Positions 50,911 through 61,232 of a DNA stretch of 64,000 bases are shown one piece after another; the stretch's first letter is position 1; every line of letters starts with the position of its first letter. The notes beneath the pieces are model-generated. The model made no database searches, was not told the origin of the DNA, and was given only the letters and a program-made list of their open reading frames with translations. The position numbers and the translations under genes are program-made. This DNA comes from Collinsella sp. (GTDB taxonomy: Bacteria > Actinomycetota > Coriobacteriia > Coriobacteriales > Coriobacteriaceae): the NCBI GenBank assembly GCA_019414205.1, contig DXML01000019.1, positions 1 through 64,000 of the forward strand, in the 5' to 3' direction.

Positions 50911-51654
50911 ATGCAGACGGTCTATCGGGTATACGAGGGAACGCGCGAGCCGCATCGGCTTGCCGTCGAGCGCACGGCCGAGGTGCTCGACCGCGGCGGC
51001 CTGGCCTTGATCCCGACCGAGACGGTCTACGGTGTCGCCGTGGCGGTCAACGCCTTTTCGGACGCCGTGCCTCAAGATACAAGCGAATTCCCATCGTGGC
51101 CGCGAGATCCGCAGGCCACCGTCAACGGCGCCGCGGTCCCCGCACTTGGTACCGGCTATCGTCGTATCTTTACCCTCAAGCAACGTGAACTCACGCAAAC
51201 CGTCGCTTGGCTGGTCGATGGCGTCGAAGCACTCGACCGCTATGGCGTGGATATCCCGGAAGATGCCCGCATACTCGCGCGACGATGCTGGCCGGGAGCC
51301 CTGACTATCGTGGTCAAGGCAGCCCCCTGCGTGCCGACCTTTATGCGTGCTGCCGACGACACCGTGGCCCTGCGCGCTTCGGCCTCTCCCGTGGTCCAGG
51401 CGCTCATCCGCGCCTGCGGCAGTCCCCTTGCCTGCACCAGCGCCAACACGCATGGCGCGCCCGCGCCGGCAAGTTTTATCACGGTGGAGGGTCGCATCCT
51501 AGAGGGGGTCGATGTTGCCGTCGACGCCGGTGAGACCCCGTGTCGCGACGCCTCGACCATCGTGTCGTTTCAGCACGGCGAGTTCCAGATCCTGCGCCAA
51601 GGCGCACTTCCCGCATCAGAGATCGAACGGGTCCTGTCCGACCCGATGCAATAG
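50911..51654 (+). CDS. Sua5/YciO/YrdC (TsaC-type) threonylcarbamoyl-AMP synthase
   Basis: 247-residue YrdC-domain protein. LALIPTETVYGVAV, RIFTLKQRE, RRCWPGALTIVVKA and SPLACTSANTHGAPAP are the family motifs for binding threonine, bicarbonate and ATP in the first step of tRNA t6A synthesis. The segment VNAFSDAVPQDTSEF between the first two motifs is a longer loop than usual. TsaC commonly follows prmC; here hicAB lies between them. Confidence 0.86.
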   Translation: MQTVYRVYEGTREPHRLAVERTAEVLDRGGLALIPTETVYGVAVAVNAFSDAVPQDTSEFPSWPRDPQATVNGAAVPALGTGYRRIFTLKQRELTQTVAWLVDGVEALDRYGVDIPEDARILARRCWPGALTIVVKAAPCVPTFMRAADDTVALRASASPVVQALIRACGSPLACTSANTHGAPAPASFITVEGRILEGVDVAVDAGETPCRDASTIVSFQHGEFQILRQGALPASEIERVLSDPMQ

Positions 51655-51667
51655 AAAGGTTTAAGCG

Positions 51668-53209
51668 ATGTCGTTGAATCTGGGCAGCCTGGGCATGGAA
51701 GATGCCTCGTTTGACTTTGGCGGTTCCTACATCATGGCGCTCGACTGCGGCACCACCTCGGTACTTGCGACCATCGTCGACGAGTACGGATGCATCGTCG
51801 CGCAGGCACGTCGCAGCGTCAAAACCAGCTTCCCGCGTCCCGGCTGGGTGGAGCAAGACCCCATGGCGGTCCTTGCTAGCCAGATCGCCGTCATGATGGA
51901 AGTCCAGTTTAAGAGCGGTATCCACTCCGACCGCATTGCCGCCATCGGCATCTCCAACCAGCGCGAGACCACGGTGGTCTGGGATCGCGTGAGCGGTCAG
52001 CCGATCTATAACGCTATCGTATGGCAGTGCCGCCGTACCGCACCTCTGATCGACGAGCTTGTCGAGCAGGGCGCGGAAGGGCTGGTGCGCTCCCGCACGG
52101 GACTCACGCTCGACCCGTATTTCTCGGCCTCCAAGGTGCAGTGGATTCTCGACAACGTCGACGGCGCACGCGAGAGCGCGGCGGCGGGCGACCTCATGTT
52201 TGGCACCATCGACACCTGGCTCATCTACAACCTCACTGGCGGCCAGGTCTTTGCCACCGACTACACCAATGCCAGCCGCACGGCGCTCTTTAATATCCAT
52301 ACGCTCGATTGGGACGACGACCTGCTGGCGCTCTTTGACGTTCCACGTTCCATGATGCCCGAGGTTCGCTGGAGCTCGGGTGACTACGGCCGCGTCGCGA
52401 GCGACATCATGACCAACATGCCGCCCATCATGGGTGTGGCGGGCGACCAGCAGGCGTCGCTGTTCGGTCACTGCTGCTTCCATCCCGGCCAGACCAAAAA
52501 CACCTATGGCACGGGCTGCTTTATGCTCATGAACACCGGCGACGAGATCGTCGAATCCAAGAACGGTCTGGTCTCCACCATCGGTATCGCTGCGAACGGG
52601 AAGATCAGCTATGCGCTCGAGGGCTCCATCTTTGCTGCCGGTTCCACCATGAACTGGCTTCGCAACAACATGGGCATCATCTCGAGCGTGAGCGAGTCGG
52701 CACAACTTGCCGCTTCGATTAGCGACAACGAGGGCTGCTACTTCGTTCCCGCCTTTGCGGGTCTGGGCGCTCCCTGGTGGGACCCGCATGCCCGCGGTAT
52801 CGTGTGCGGTCTGACCGGCTCCTCGAGCCGTGCGACCATCGTACGTGCCGCCTGCGAATCCATGGCATATCAGAGCTACGACGTGCTGCGCGCCATGGAG
52901 CAGGACGTGGGGCTTTCGATCGAGCGCCTGTCTGTCGATGGCGGTGCCTCGCGCAACGAGTTCATCATGCAATTCCAGGCCGACCTGCTGGATATCCCCG
53001 TGCTGCAATGCGAGACGGTGGAGACCACGGCAATCGGTGCCGCGTACTTGGCGGGTCTTGCCGTCGGCTATTGGGAAGACCTGGAAGAGCTGGAGCAAAA
53101 TGCCCAGATCGTTAGGACCTTCCTTCCCCACATGTCCGCCGAGCGCCGCGAACAAAACCTTGCGGGCTGGTGTGATGCAGTCAGGCGCTCGCTCAGTACC
53201 GCACAGTAG
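51668..53209 (+). CDS. glpK: Glycerol kinase
   Basis: 513-residue FGGY kinase. The phosphate-1 motif MALDCGTTSVLATIVD, the substrate residues in SNQRETTVVWDR, GDQQASLFG, TYGTGCFMLMNTG and the late SVDGGASRNEFIMQ are glycerol kinase features. About 18 extra residues precede the fold. It converts glycerol to glycerol 3-phosphate. AAAGG precedes the ATG, 13 bases after the TsaC gene; no glpF or glpD is in the window. Confidence 0.93.
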   Translation: MSLNLGSLGMEDASFDFGGSYIMALDCGTTSVLATIVDEYGCIVAQARRSVKTSFPRPGWVEQDPMAVLASQIAVMMEVQFKSGIHSDRIAAIGISNQRETTVVWDRVSGQPIYNAIVWQCRRTAPLIDELVEQGAEGLVRSRTGLTLDPYFSASKVQWILDNVDGARESAAAGDLMFGTIDTWLIYNLTGGQVFATDYTNASRTALFNIHTLDWDDDLLALFDVPRSMMPEVRWSSGDYGRVASDIMTNMPPIMGVAGDQQASLFGHCCFHPGQTKNTYGTGCFMLMNTGDEIVESKNGLVSTIGIAANGKISYALEGSIFAAGSTMNWLRNNMGIISSVSESAQLAASISDNEGCYFVPAFAGLGAPWWDPHARGIVCGLTGSSSRATIVRAACESMAYQSYDVLRAMEQDVGLSIERLSVDGGASRNEFIMQFQADLLDIPVLQCETVETTAIGAAYLAGLAVGYWEDLEELEQNAQIVRTFLPHMSAERREQNLAGWCDAVRRSLSTAQ

Positions 53210-53332
53210 GGCTGCGATGGGCTGCTCGATACAACAAACCGCTAAACTAATGCATGGCGTGCGGCGGCAACATTGCTGCGCGCCTTGTCAGCAAGGCCGT
53301 TTTGCGGCCGCAACGAAAGGGGCAATCAACCC

Positions 53333-53980
53333 ATGACCGTCACCTATGATGCGTCCCGTGTGACGCTTGTCGATCACCCGCTCGTTCAGCACAAGCTGTC
53401 GATCCTGCGCGATAAAAACACCGGCACCAACCAGTTCCGCCAGCTCGTGCGCGAGCTTGCGCTCTTTGACGGCTACGAGGCCATGCGCGACCTGCCTATG
53501 GAAGACGTCGAGGTCGAGACCCCCATCACTACCGCCACGTTCAAACAGCTTGCCGGCAAGAAACTCGCCATCGTGCCCATCCTGCGTGCGGGCCTTGGCA
53601 TGGTCGACGGCATCCTCGACCTGGTGCCCTCCGCTCGCGTGGGCCACATCGGCATGGAGCGCGACGAGGTCACCCACGAGCCGCATGAGTATTACTGCAA
53701 GATGCCCAAGGATATCGACCAGCGTATCTGCCTGGTTGTCGACCCCATGCTCGCCACGGGCGGTTCGGCCGAGATGGCTATCAGCTACCTGCGCGAGCGC
53801 GGTGTCAAGGACATCCGCATGCTGTGCATCGTCGCCGCGCCCGAGGGCCTCAAGTCGCTGACCGAGAAGGATCCTGACGTACATATTTATACGTGCGCCA
53901 TCGATGACCATCTCAACGAGGCCGCCTACATCGTTCCCGGCCTGGGCGACGCCGGCGACCGCATCTACGGCACGCTCTAG
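53333..53980 (+). CDS. upp: Uracil phosphoribosyltransferase
   Basis: 215-residue UPRTase for uracil salvage. VPILRAGLGMVDGILDLVP and the PRPP loop VVDPMLATGGSAEMA are diagnostic; the C terminus IVPGLGDAGDRIYGT binds uracil. GAAAGGGG precedes the ATG at 53333. A GC-rich stem GTGCGCGCGG / CCGCGCGCAC follows at about 54023-54056 without a clear T run. Confidence 0.95.
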   Translation: MTVTYDASRVTLVDHPLVQHKLSILRDKNTGTNQFRQLVRELALFDGYEAMRDLPMEDVEVETPITTATFKQLAGKKLAIVPILRAGLGMVDGILDLVPSARVGHIGMERDEVTHEPHEYYCKMPKDIDQRICLVVDPMLATGGSAEMAISYLRERGVKDIRMLCIVAAPEGLKSLTEKDPDVHIYTCAIDDHLNEAAYIVPGLGDAGDRIYGTL

Positions 53981-54171
53981 TCGCTGGGCTAAACGGCTGC
54001 GGCTGCAAATACGAAGAAACGGTGCGCGCGGACGAACAAAAGGCGACCGCGCGCACTCCTGTTAACGGACGTTTTGCCCTGCAGGGTTCGAGAAAAACGT
54101 ATTACCGTACCTGCGGCATAAAGAAGGTCTTAAGAAAACGAACAGGTGCGTATTAACCGATGCTTTTTCGG

Positions 54172-54199
54172 TTGTACTTTAGCGATTGGCTCGTACAAT
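54172..54199 (+). promoter_or_regulatory. Probable promoter of the ATP synthase operon
   Basis: TTGTAC (54172-54177), 16-base spacer and TACAAT (54194-54199). Its position means that a TTG start at 54186 would be upstream of the transcript, supporting the GTG at 54261 for the first gene. Confidence 0.55.
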
Positions 54200-54260
54200 A
54201 GTCACCAATGTTTGGCGGGAACTGTTCTGTGAAGCGTCAAAAAGGAAAGTGAGGACGCCA

Positions 54261-54572
54261 GTGTTTCAGATAGCCGATCTGCTCGCTATCGTTGCAGGCG
54301 CCATCGCGGGCGCAATTGCCTTCCTTCCCTTTGTCTTTACGCTCAAGCCGGTTCTTGACGATAAGCAGAATGCGGACATGTTCAAGGGCATGGTGAGTCT
54401 GGCGGTCTCGGCAATCGCCCTGCTCGTCTTTACCTTGGTTGTGTTTGTGTTGTTCGGAGAGGCATTTCGCATGTTCCTCCTGGGCGAGGCGATCGGCTTC
54501 GTGGCCTTTATGGCCGCCTGCACGGTTCGCGTCGCCAAGGCGCTGCGAGATCCTCATGAGGTCGAAAGGTAA
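54261..54572 (+). CDS. AtpI-like small membrane protein at the head of the atp operon
   Basis: 103-residue protein with three membrane helices, placed where AtpI (subunit I) stands in many atp operons. Similarity to AtpI is by position and topology only. GAGGA lies 6 bases before the GTG at 54261. The stop is 3 bases before atpB. AtpI-type proteins help c-ring assembly or Mg uptake. Confidence 0.65.
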   Translation: MFQIADLLAIVAGAIAGAIAFLPFVFTLKPVLDDKQNADMFKGMVSLAVSAIALLVFTLVVFVLFGEAFRMFLLGEAIGFVAFMAACTVRVAKALRDPHEVER

Positions 54573-54575
54573 GTC

Positions 54576-55379
54576 GTGGAAATTTTTGAAAAGCTGCCTG
54601 ATGAGATTAATCATCTGGTCAGCGAGTTCAGCTCCACCCCTGTCGTGGGCGATCTGAGCTGCGGCATCACGCAGTACTCGTTTTGGCTGATCGTCTCCAC
54701 GATCGTGCTCCTGATCGTCCTGGCCGTGTTCAAGAAGAAACAGACCCTGGTTCCCAAGGGCTTCTTCGTCAACGGTTTCGAGTACATCATCGAGTACGTC
54801 GAGAACGATATCGGCAAGGGCGTCGTGGGTGAGAACTGGAAGAAGCACTTCCCGTTCCTGTGCTCGCTTTTCCTGTTCATCCTGATCAACAACATGATCG
54901 GCCTGATCCCGGGAATGAAGCCCGGCACCGGCGCAATCGGCTCCACCGCCGCACTCGCCATTTTCGCCTTCGTGTACTTCATCTACTACGGATGCAAGGC
55001 TCACGGCGTGATCGGCTACATCAAGAGCCTCGCCCCGCAGGGCGTGAGCTTCCCGATGAACGTGCTCGTGTGGGTCGTCGAGCTTTTCTCGACCTTCCTG
55101 CGCCTCATCACGCTCGCCGTCCGTCTGTTCTGCAACATGTTCGCAGGACACGTGGTCATGGGCTCGTTCGCCATCATGGCGAGCATGTTCATGCAGCCGC
55201 TGCTTCAGCAGGTTTCCGCGGCGCACGCCGTCGGCGCCCTGCCTTCGCTGGCCTGGCTTGCCATCCTCATCCTGATCTATGCGATCGAGCTTGTGGTCGG
55301 CGCTATCCAGGCTTACGTCTTCACGGTCCTTACCGCCGTGTATGTCTCTGAGGCAGAGGAGGTCGCGGAGGAGGAGTAG
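54576..55379 (+). CDS. atpB: ATP synthase Fo subunit a
   Basis: 267-residue proton-channel subunit. The essential Arg lies in RLITLAVRLFCNMFAGH, and the last helix region LAILILIYAIELVVGAIQAY is typical. Starts at GTG after AAAGG. Second gene of the operon; a gap of 124 bases separates it from atpE. Confidence 0.95.
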   Translation: MEIFEKLPDEINHLVSEFSSTPVVGDLSCGITQYSFWLIVSTIVLLIVLAVFKKKQTLVPKGFFVNGFEYIIEYVENDIGKGVVGENWKKHFPFLCSLFLFILINNMIGLIPGMKPGTGAIGSTAALAIFAFVYFIYYGCKAHGVIGYIKSLAPQGVSFPMNVLVWVVELFSTFLRLITLAVRLFCNMFAGHVVMGSFAIMASMFMQPLLQQVSAAHAVGALPSLAWLAILILIYAIELVVGAIQAYVFTVLTAVYVSEAEEVAEEE

Positions 55380-55503
55380 GCTTCCGTTCGCGTCTTCAAG
55401 GTAAGGCAATTCGTTAAACCGCCGGTGCCCGTACCCATGGAGCCCGGCAGTTATAAAAAGGTTATCCTGCGTGAAATAAGACACGCACGACAAAGGAGGA
55501 ATC

Positions 55504-55698
55504 GTGGGAGTTATCGGTTACGGTCTCGGTGTTATCGGCGCTGGTCTTGCTATCGGCCTGTCTGCTCTGGGTGCTACGGGTGCTATGGCCCGTCAGCCTG
55601 AGGTCCAGGGCCGCGTGTTCACCGTCTTCATCATGGGCTCCGCCTTCGGCGAGGCTCTGGCTCTGATCGGCTTCGTTGTCGCGCTGATCGTTAAATAG
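55504..55698 (+). CDS. atpE: ATP synthase Fo subunit c
   Basis: 64-residue c-ring subunit with two helices joined by the ARQPEV loop. The ion-binding Glu is in FGEALALIGFV; the residue after it is Ala and the Gln/Ser pattern of sodium-binding rings is missing, so protons are the likely ion. Shorter than most c subunits (70-80) but complete. AAGGAGGA precedes the GTG start. Confidence 0.93.
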   Translation: MGVIGYGLGVIGAGLAIGLSALGATGAMARQPEVQGRVFTVFIMGSAFGEALALIGFVVALIVK

Positions 55699-55713
55699 CA
55701 CGGAGCGTCAAGT

Positions 55714-56316
55714 ATGAATCTTTCATCCCAGAAGAGCGCGATCGCACTCTCCGCGTCCGCGGCCGCGCTGCTCATGCCGGTTTCCGCGTTCGCCGAGGAC
55801 GGCGCTGCCGGTGCGGACATCCTCATCCCTAAGATGGCGGAGTTCATCCCGGCGCTTATCGCCTTCCTGATCATCTGGATCGTGCTGGCCAAGGTCGCCC
55901 TGCCGGGCATCATGAAAACCATGGAGGAGCGCGGCAAGAAGATCGAGGAGAGCCTCGACGAGGCCGAGAAGACCAAGCAGGAGGCTATCGCCAAGCGCGC
56001 TGAGTCCGACTCGATCGTCACCGACGCCCGCCGTCAGGCTGCCGACATCGTCCTCGAGGCCCGTAAGGACGCCGAGTCCGAGCGCGCCCGTATCATCGAG
56101 GCTGCTCACAAGGAGGCCGAGGAGATCATCGCCAAGGCCCATACGACCGTCGAGGACGAGCGCAAGTCCATTTACGCCGGTGCCGCGAGCTCCATCGCCG
56201 ACCTGTCCGTTGCCGTCGCCACCAAGATCGTGGGCGAGGCACTCGAGGACGATGCCGAGCAGAAGAAGCTCATCGAGCGCTACATCCAGGAAGCAGGTAG
56301 CCTGAATGCCGACTAG
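55714..56316 (+). CDS. atpF: ATP synthase Fo subunit b
   Basis: 200-residue stator subunit. A signal-like hydrophobic stretch (residues 9-27, ending SAFAED) precedes the membrane anchor (FIPALIAFLIIWIVLA), then a long charged coiled coil. The N-terminal extra segment may be a cleaved signal peptide. It overlaps atpH by 11 bases. Confidence 0.92.
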   Translation: MNLSSQKSAIALSASAAALLMPVSAFAEDGAAGADILIPKMAEFIPALIAFLIIWIVLAKVALPGIMKTMEERGKKIEESLDEAEKTKQEAIAKRAESDSIVTDARRQAADIVLEARKDAESERARIIEAAHKEAEEIIAKAHTTVEDERKSIYAGAASSIADLSVAVATKIVGEALEDDAEQKKLIERYIQEAGSLNAD

Positions 56317-56782
56317 CCGCTATCAGGACAAGGTGCTCGAGACCTACGCGCGCTCCCTTCTGGAAGCCGCTAAGGCCGAGAACCATGTGTTCGAGGACCT
56401 CGAGATGATCGAGCGCTTGGCTTCTGCCAGCCCCGAGATCATCGCCGTGCTCGACACCATGTCCAAGCGCGACCAGCTCGACCTTCTTCCCAAGGTGGCA
56501 GCTGCCTTTAAGTATGTTGCCGAGGAAGATGAGGATGTAGTGGGCGTGACCGTCACCACGGCGATCCCGCTCGACGACGAGCTGCGTCAAACCATCACTA
56601 AGAAATGCGAGCAGGACTTCGGCCGCAAGGTATTCCTTATCGAGCAGGTCGACCCGTCTATCGTGGGCGGCCTGGTGCTCGAGGCCCGCGGCGAGCGTCG
56701 TGACATTTCCGTCAAGACGCAGCTGCGCATCGCGCAGGAGACCCTCGCAAACTCTGCTAATTCGTACGGAGGTGAAGCCTAA
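56306..56782 (+). CDS. atpH: ATP synthase F1 subunit delta
   Basis: 158-residue OSCP-type stalk subunit. SRYQDKVLETYARSLLEAAK at the N terminus and the C-terminal DPSIVGGLVLEARGERRDIS are family features. It is short for delta (about 175-180). Its stop overlaps the atpA start by one base (TAATG). Confidence 0.92.
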   Translation: MPTSRYQDKVLETYARSLLEAAKAENHVFEDLEMIERLASASPEIIAVLDTMSKRDQLDLLPKVAAAFKYVAEEDEDVVGVTVTTAIPLDDELRQTITKKCEQDFGRKVFLIEQVDPSIVGGLVLEARGERRDISVKTQLRIAQETLANSANSYGGEA

Positions 56783-58380
56783 TGTCCGAAACCCTCAATG
56801 CCCAGGATATCGCCAAGAAACTGCAGGAGCAGCTCACGAGCCTCTCCGCGACGGTCGATACGCATGAGGTTTCAACGGTCGACGAGGTAGGCGACGGCAT
56901 CGCGCGCGTCTCCGGCCTCAAGAGCGCCATGGCAGGCGAGCTTCTGGAGTTCAAGAGCTCCGATACCGGTGAGACCGTCTTCGGCCTTGCCCAGAACCTT
57001 GACCGTGACGAGGTCGGCGCCGTTCTGTTTGGTGCCGTCGACTCCATCAAGGAAGGCGACGAGTGCCGCACCACTGGCCGCATTATGGATATCCCCGTGA
57101 GCCGTGCCATGCTCGGCCGCGTCGTCAATCCGCTCGGCCAGCCCATCGACGGCCTGGGCGACATCGTCGCCACGCACCGTCGCCCCATCGAGTTCAAGGC
57201 TCCCGGCGTCATCGATCGTACCCCGGTGTGCGAGCCGGTTCAGACCGGTCTGCTCGCTATCGACTCCATGGTGCCTATTGGCCGCGGTCAGCGTGAGCTC
57301 ATCATCGGCGACCGTAAGACCGGTAAGACCGCCATCGCCATCGACGCTATCCTCAACCAGCGCGGCAAGGGCATGGTCTGCATCTATGTCGCCATCGGCC
57401 AGAAGGCCTCCACGGTTGCCAACATCCGCGAGACCCTCGCTCAGCACGGTGCGCTCGACTACACCATCATCGTTTCGGCCACCGCTGCCGATTCCGCCCC
57501 TATGCAGTACATCGCGCCTATGGCCGGTGCCGCTATCGGCGAGTTCTTCATGTACAACGGCGAGGACGGCAAGCCCGCCAGCGAGACCAACCCCGGCGGC
57601 CACGTGCTCGTCATCTACGACGACCTGTCCAAGCAGGCTGTGGCCTACCGTCAGATGTCGCTGACGCTGCATCGTCCGCCCGGACGCGAGGCCTATCCTG
57701 GCGACATCTTCTACCTGCACTCTCGTCTGCTCGAGCGTGCCGTCAAGATGTCCAAGAAGAACGGTTACGGCTCCATGACGGCACTGCCGATCATCGAGAC
57801 CCAGGACGGCGACGTCTCGGCCTACATTCCGACCAACGTCATTTCCATTACCGATGGTCAGATCTACCTGCAGTCCGAGCTCTTCTTCCAGGGTCAGCGC
57901 CCGGCAGTCGACGTGGGCATCTCCGTGTCCCGCGTCGGTGGCGATGCGCAGACCAAGGCCATGAAGCAGGTCGCTGGCAACCTCCGTCTGGACCTCGCTT
58001 CCTATCAGGAGCTCGCTGGCTTTACGCAGTTCGGCTCCGACCTCGACGAGGCTACTCAGAAGCAGCTGACCCATGGTGCTCGCATGACCGAGCTCCTGAA
58101 GCAGCCGCGTTACAAGCCGTTTGAGGTTGGCGAGCAGATCGTTACGCTGTTCGCTGGCAACGAGGGCTTCCTGGATGACCTGGAGATCGCCGACGTGCTG
58201 CCCTTCCGTGCCGAGCTCATCGAGTACATGGACAATGGCTTTGGTTCGCTGCTCGACAAGGTTCGCGCCAAGAAGATCGATGATGACACCAAGGCTGAGC
58301 TCTTGCGCGTCATCGGCGACTTCAAGCAGCAGTTCATGGCCAAGCACCATTCGGATGTTTCTGGATCAGAGGAGAACTAA
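56782..58380 (+). CDS. atpA: ATP synthase F1 subunit alpha
   Basis: 532-residue non-catalytic nucleotide-binding subunit. P-loop GDRKTGKTAIAID, the signature PAVDVGISVSRVG and the Arg-finger region are present. Length slightly above the usual 500-515. GGAGG precedes the ATG. Confidence 0.97.
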   Translation: MSETLNAQDIAKKLQEQLTSLSATVDTHEVSTVDEVGDGIARVSGLKSAMAGELLEFKSSDTGETVFGLAQNLDRDEVGAVLFGAVDSIKEGDECRTTGRIMDIPVSRAMLGRVVNPLGQPIDGLGDIVATHRRPIEFKAPGVIDRTPVCEPVQTGLLAIDSMVPIGRGQRELIIGDRKTGKTAIAIDAILNQRGKGMVCIYVAIGQKASTVANIRETLAQHGALDYTIIVSATAADSAPMQYIAPMAGAAIGEFFMYNGEDGKPASETNPGGHVLVIYDDLSKQAVAYRQMSLTLHRPPGREAYPGDIFYLHSRLLERAVKMSKKNGYGSMTALPIIETQDGDVSAYIPTNVISITDGQIYLQSELFFQGQRPAVDVGISVSRVGGDAQTKAMKQVAGNLRLDLASYQELAGFTQFGSDLDEATQKQLTHGARMTELLKQPRYKPFEVGEQIVTLFAGNEGFLDDLEIADVLPFRAELIEYMDNGFGSLLDKVRAKKIDDDTKAELLRVIGDFKQQFMAKHHSDVSGSEEN

Positions 58381-58385
58381 GCCCC

Positions 58386-59293
58386 ATGGCCAACCTTCGC
58401 GACATTAAGAAGCGAATCTCCTCGGTTACCACGACCAAGCAGATCACGCGCACGATGGAGATGGTCTCTACGGCCAAGATCCGTCGTGCCCTCGATCGCT
58501 CCAAGCAGGCCGAGCCCTATAAGGAGGCGCTGACCGACGTCATGTTGACGGTCGCCGGCGACGCCTCCTGTTCGGGCACCGATCCCATGCTGCAGAAGCA
58601 TGAGAGCGTCAAGCATGGCCTGATTGTCGTTATTGCCTCGGACCGCGGCCTTGCCGGCGGTTTCAATACGACGGTGGAGCGCACGGCCGAAAAGCTCGCC
58701 GCTTCTTGGGCGAACGACGGCATCGAGTGCGAGATCATCGCGTGTGGGCGTAAGCCGGCCACGTATTTCCGTGACCGCGCAAACGTTGTCATGCACTTTG
58801 AGGGCAACTCCTCTGAGCCCGATTTCAATCAGGCTCGCATGATCTCCTCTCATATCTGCGATGCGTATCGTGCCGGTGAGCTTGACCGTGTCGAGCTTGT
58901 CTACCACCACGCCAAGAACCGCGTGGATCAGGAGCTTCGCGTCGAGCATCTGTTGCCGCTCGACCCCGAGATGATCGCTATGGCCCACGGTCCGCGTAAG
59001 AACGAGACCGACGCCCCTAAGCGCATCTCGTCCACGTTCGAGTTCGTGCCCTCTCCCGAGCATGTTCTCGGCAAGCTTGTGCCGTCTTATATCCTGACGG
59101 TCATCTACCAGGCCCTGATCGATTCGGCGGCTGCCGAGCAGGGTGCACGCCGCAAGGCCATGCACTCCGCGACGGAAAACGCCACCGCGATCATCTCGAC
59201 CCTTACCCGCACGTATAGTCGCGTGCGCCAGGCTTCGATCACGACCGAGATTAACGAGATCGTCGGCGGAGCCTCAGCATTGGAGGAACAGTA

Positions 59294-59294
<1 letters not shown>
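58386..59294 (+). CDS. atpG: ATP synthase F1 subunit gamma
   Basis: 302-residue rotor shaft. The N-terminal coiled helix (RDIKKRISSVTTTKQITRTM) and C-terminal helix (RVRQASITTEINEIVGGASAL) are the family signature. It sits 5 bases after atpA and its stop overlaps the atpD ATG by one base. Confidence 0.96.
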
Positions 59295-60748
<1,454 letters not shown>

Positions 60749-60751
60749 GTT

Positions 60752-61144
60752 ATGCGTATCCGCATCGTGTGCCCCGTGAGCTGCGCCTATGAGGGCGACG
60801 CTGCGTTTGTGTCGATTCCGTCCACGGATGGCGAGTTTGGCGTTCTGCCTGCTCACTCCAGCGAGATCTGCACGATCGACCGCGGTTACGTTCGCGTTTC
60901 CGATAAGGCCATGGGCACTGTCGACCACACGTTTGCCGTGGCCGGCGGCTATGCCCAGGTTGCGGACGATGTCGTGACCGTTCTCGCCGAGCGCGCTTGC
61001 GATTTGGCGACTGTCGATACCGACAAGCTTAAAGCTGATATTCAAGGTTTTGAAGAGAAGCTGGGTAATTTGTCGGAGGATGATGCACGCCGCGCCTACC
61101 TCTATAATGAAATCGCATGGTGTAAGCTCAAGCTTGCCCAATAG
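60752..61144 (+). CDS. atpC: ATP synthase F1 subunit epsilon
   Basis: 130-residue regulatory subunit. The N-terminal beta domain (GEFGVLPAHSSEI) is clear and the C-terminal helical hairpin is short. It starts 3 bases after atpD and ends the operon; a terminator follows at 61181. Confidence 0.95.
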   Translation: MRIRIVCPVSCAYEGDAAFVSIPSTDGEFGVLPAHSSEICTIDRGYVRVSDKAMGTVDHTFAVAGGYAQVADDVVTVLAERACDLATVDTDKLKADIQGFEEKLGNLSEDDARRAYLYNEIAWCKLKLAQ

Positions 61145-61180
61145 TCAAACGATTTAGCGTTCGACCATTTGCGAACACAT

Positions 61181-61219
61181 CATGCCCGGGATGGCCTAGC
61201 CACCCCGGGCATGCTTTTT
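61181..61219 (+). terminator. Terminator of the atp operon
   Basis: CATGCCCGGG pairs with CCCGGGCATG, followed by CTTTTT. The T run ends only 13 bases before the murA start codon, so murA translation relies on read-through or on a promoter that overlaps the terminator. Confidence 0.82.
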
Positions 61220-61232
61220 GAAAGGGTAGACC

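Noticed and set aside
54186..54260. TTG start for the first atp gene
   Set aside because: The TTG lies inside the probable promoter, upstream of its -10 box; the GTG at 54261 has a ribosome site and gives a normal membrane protein.
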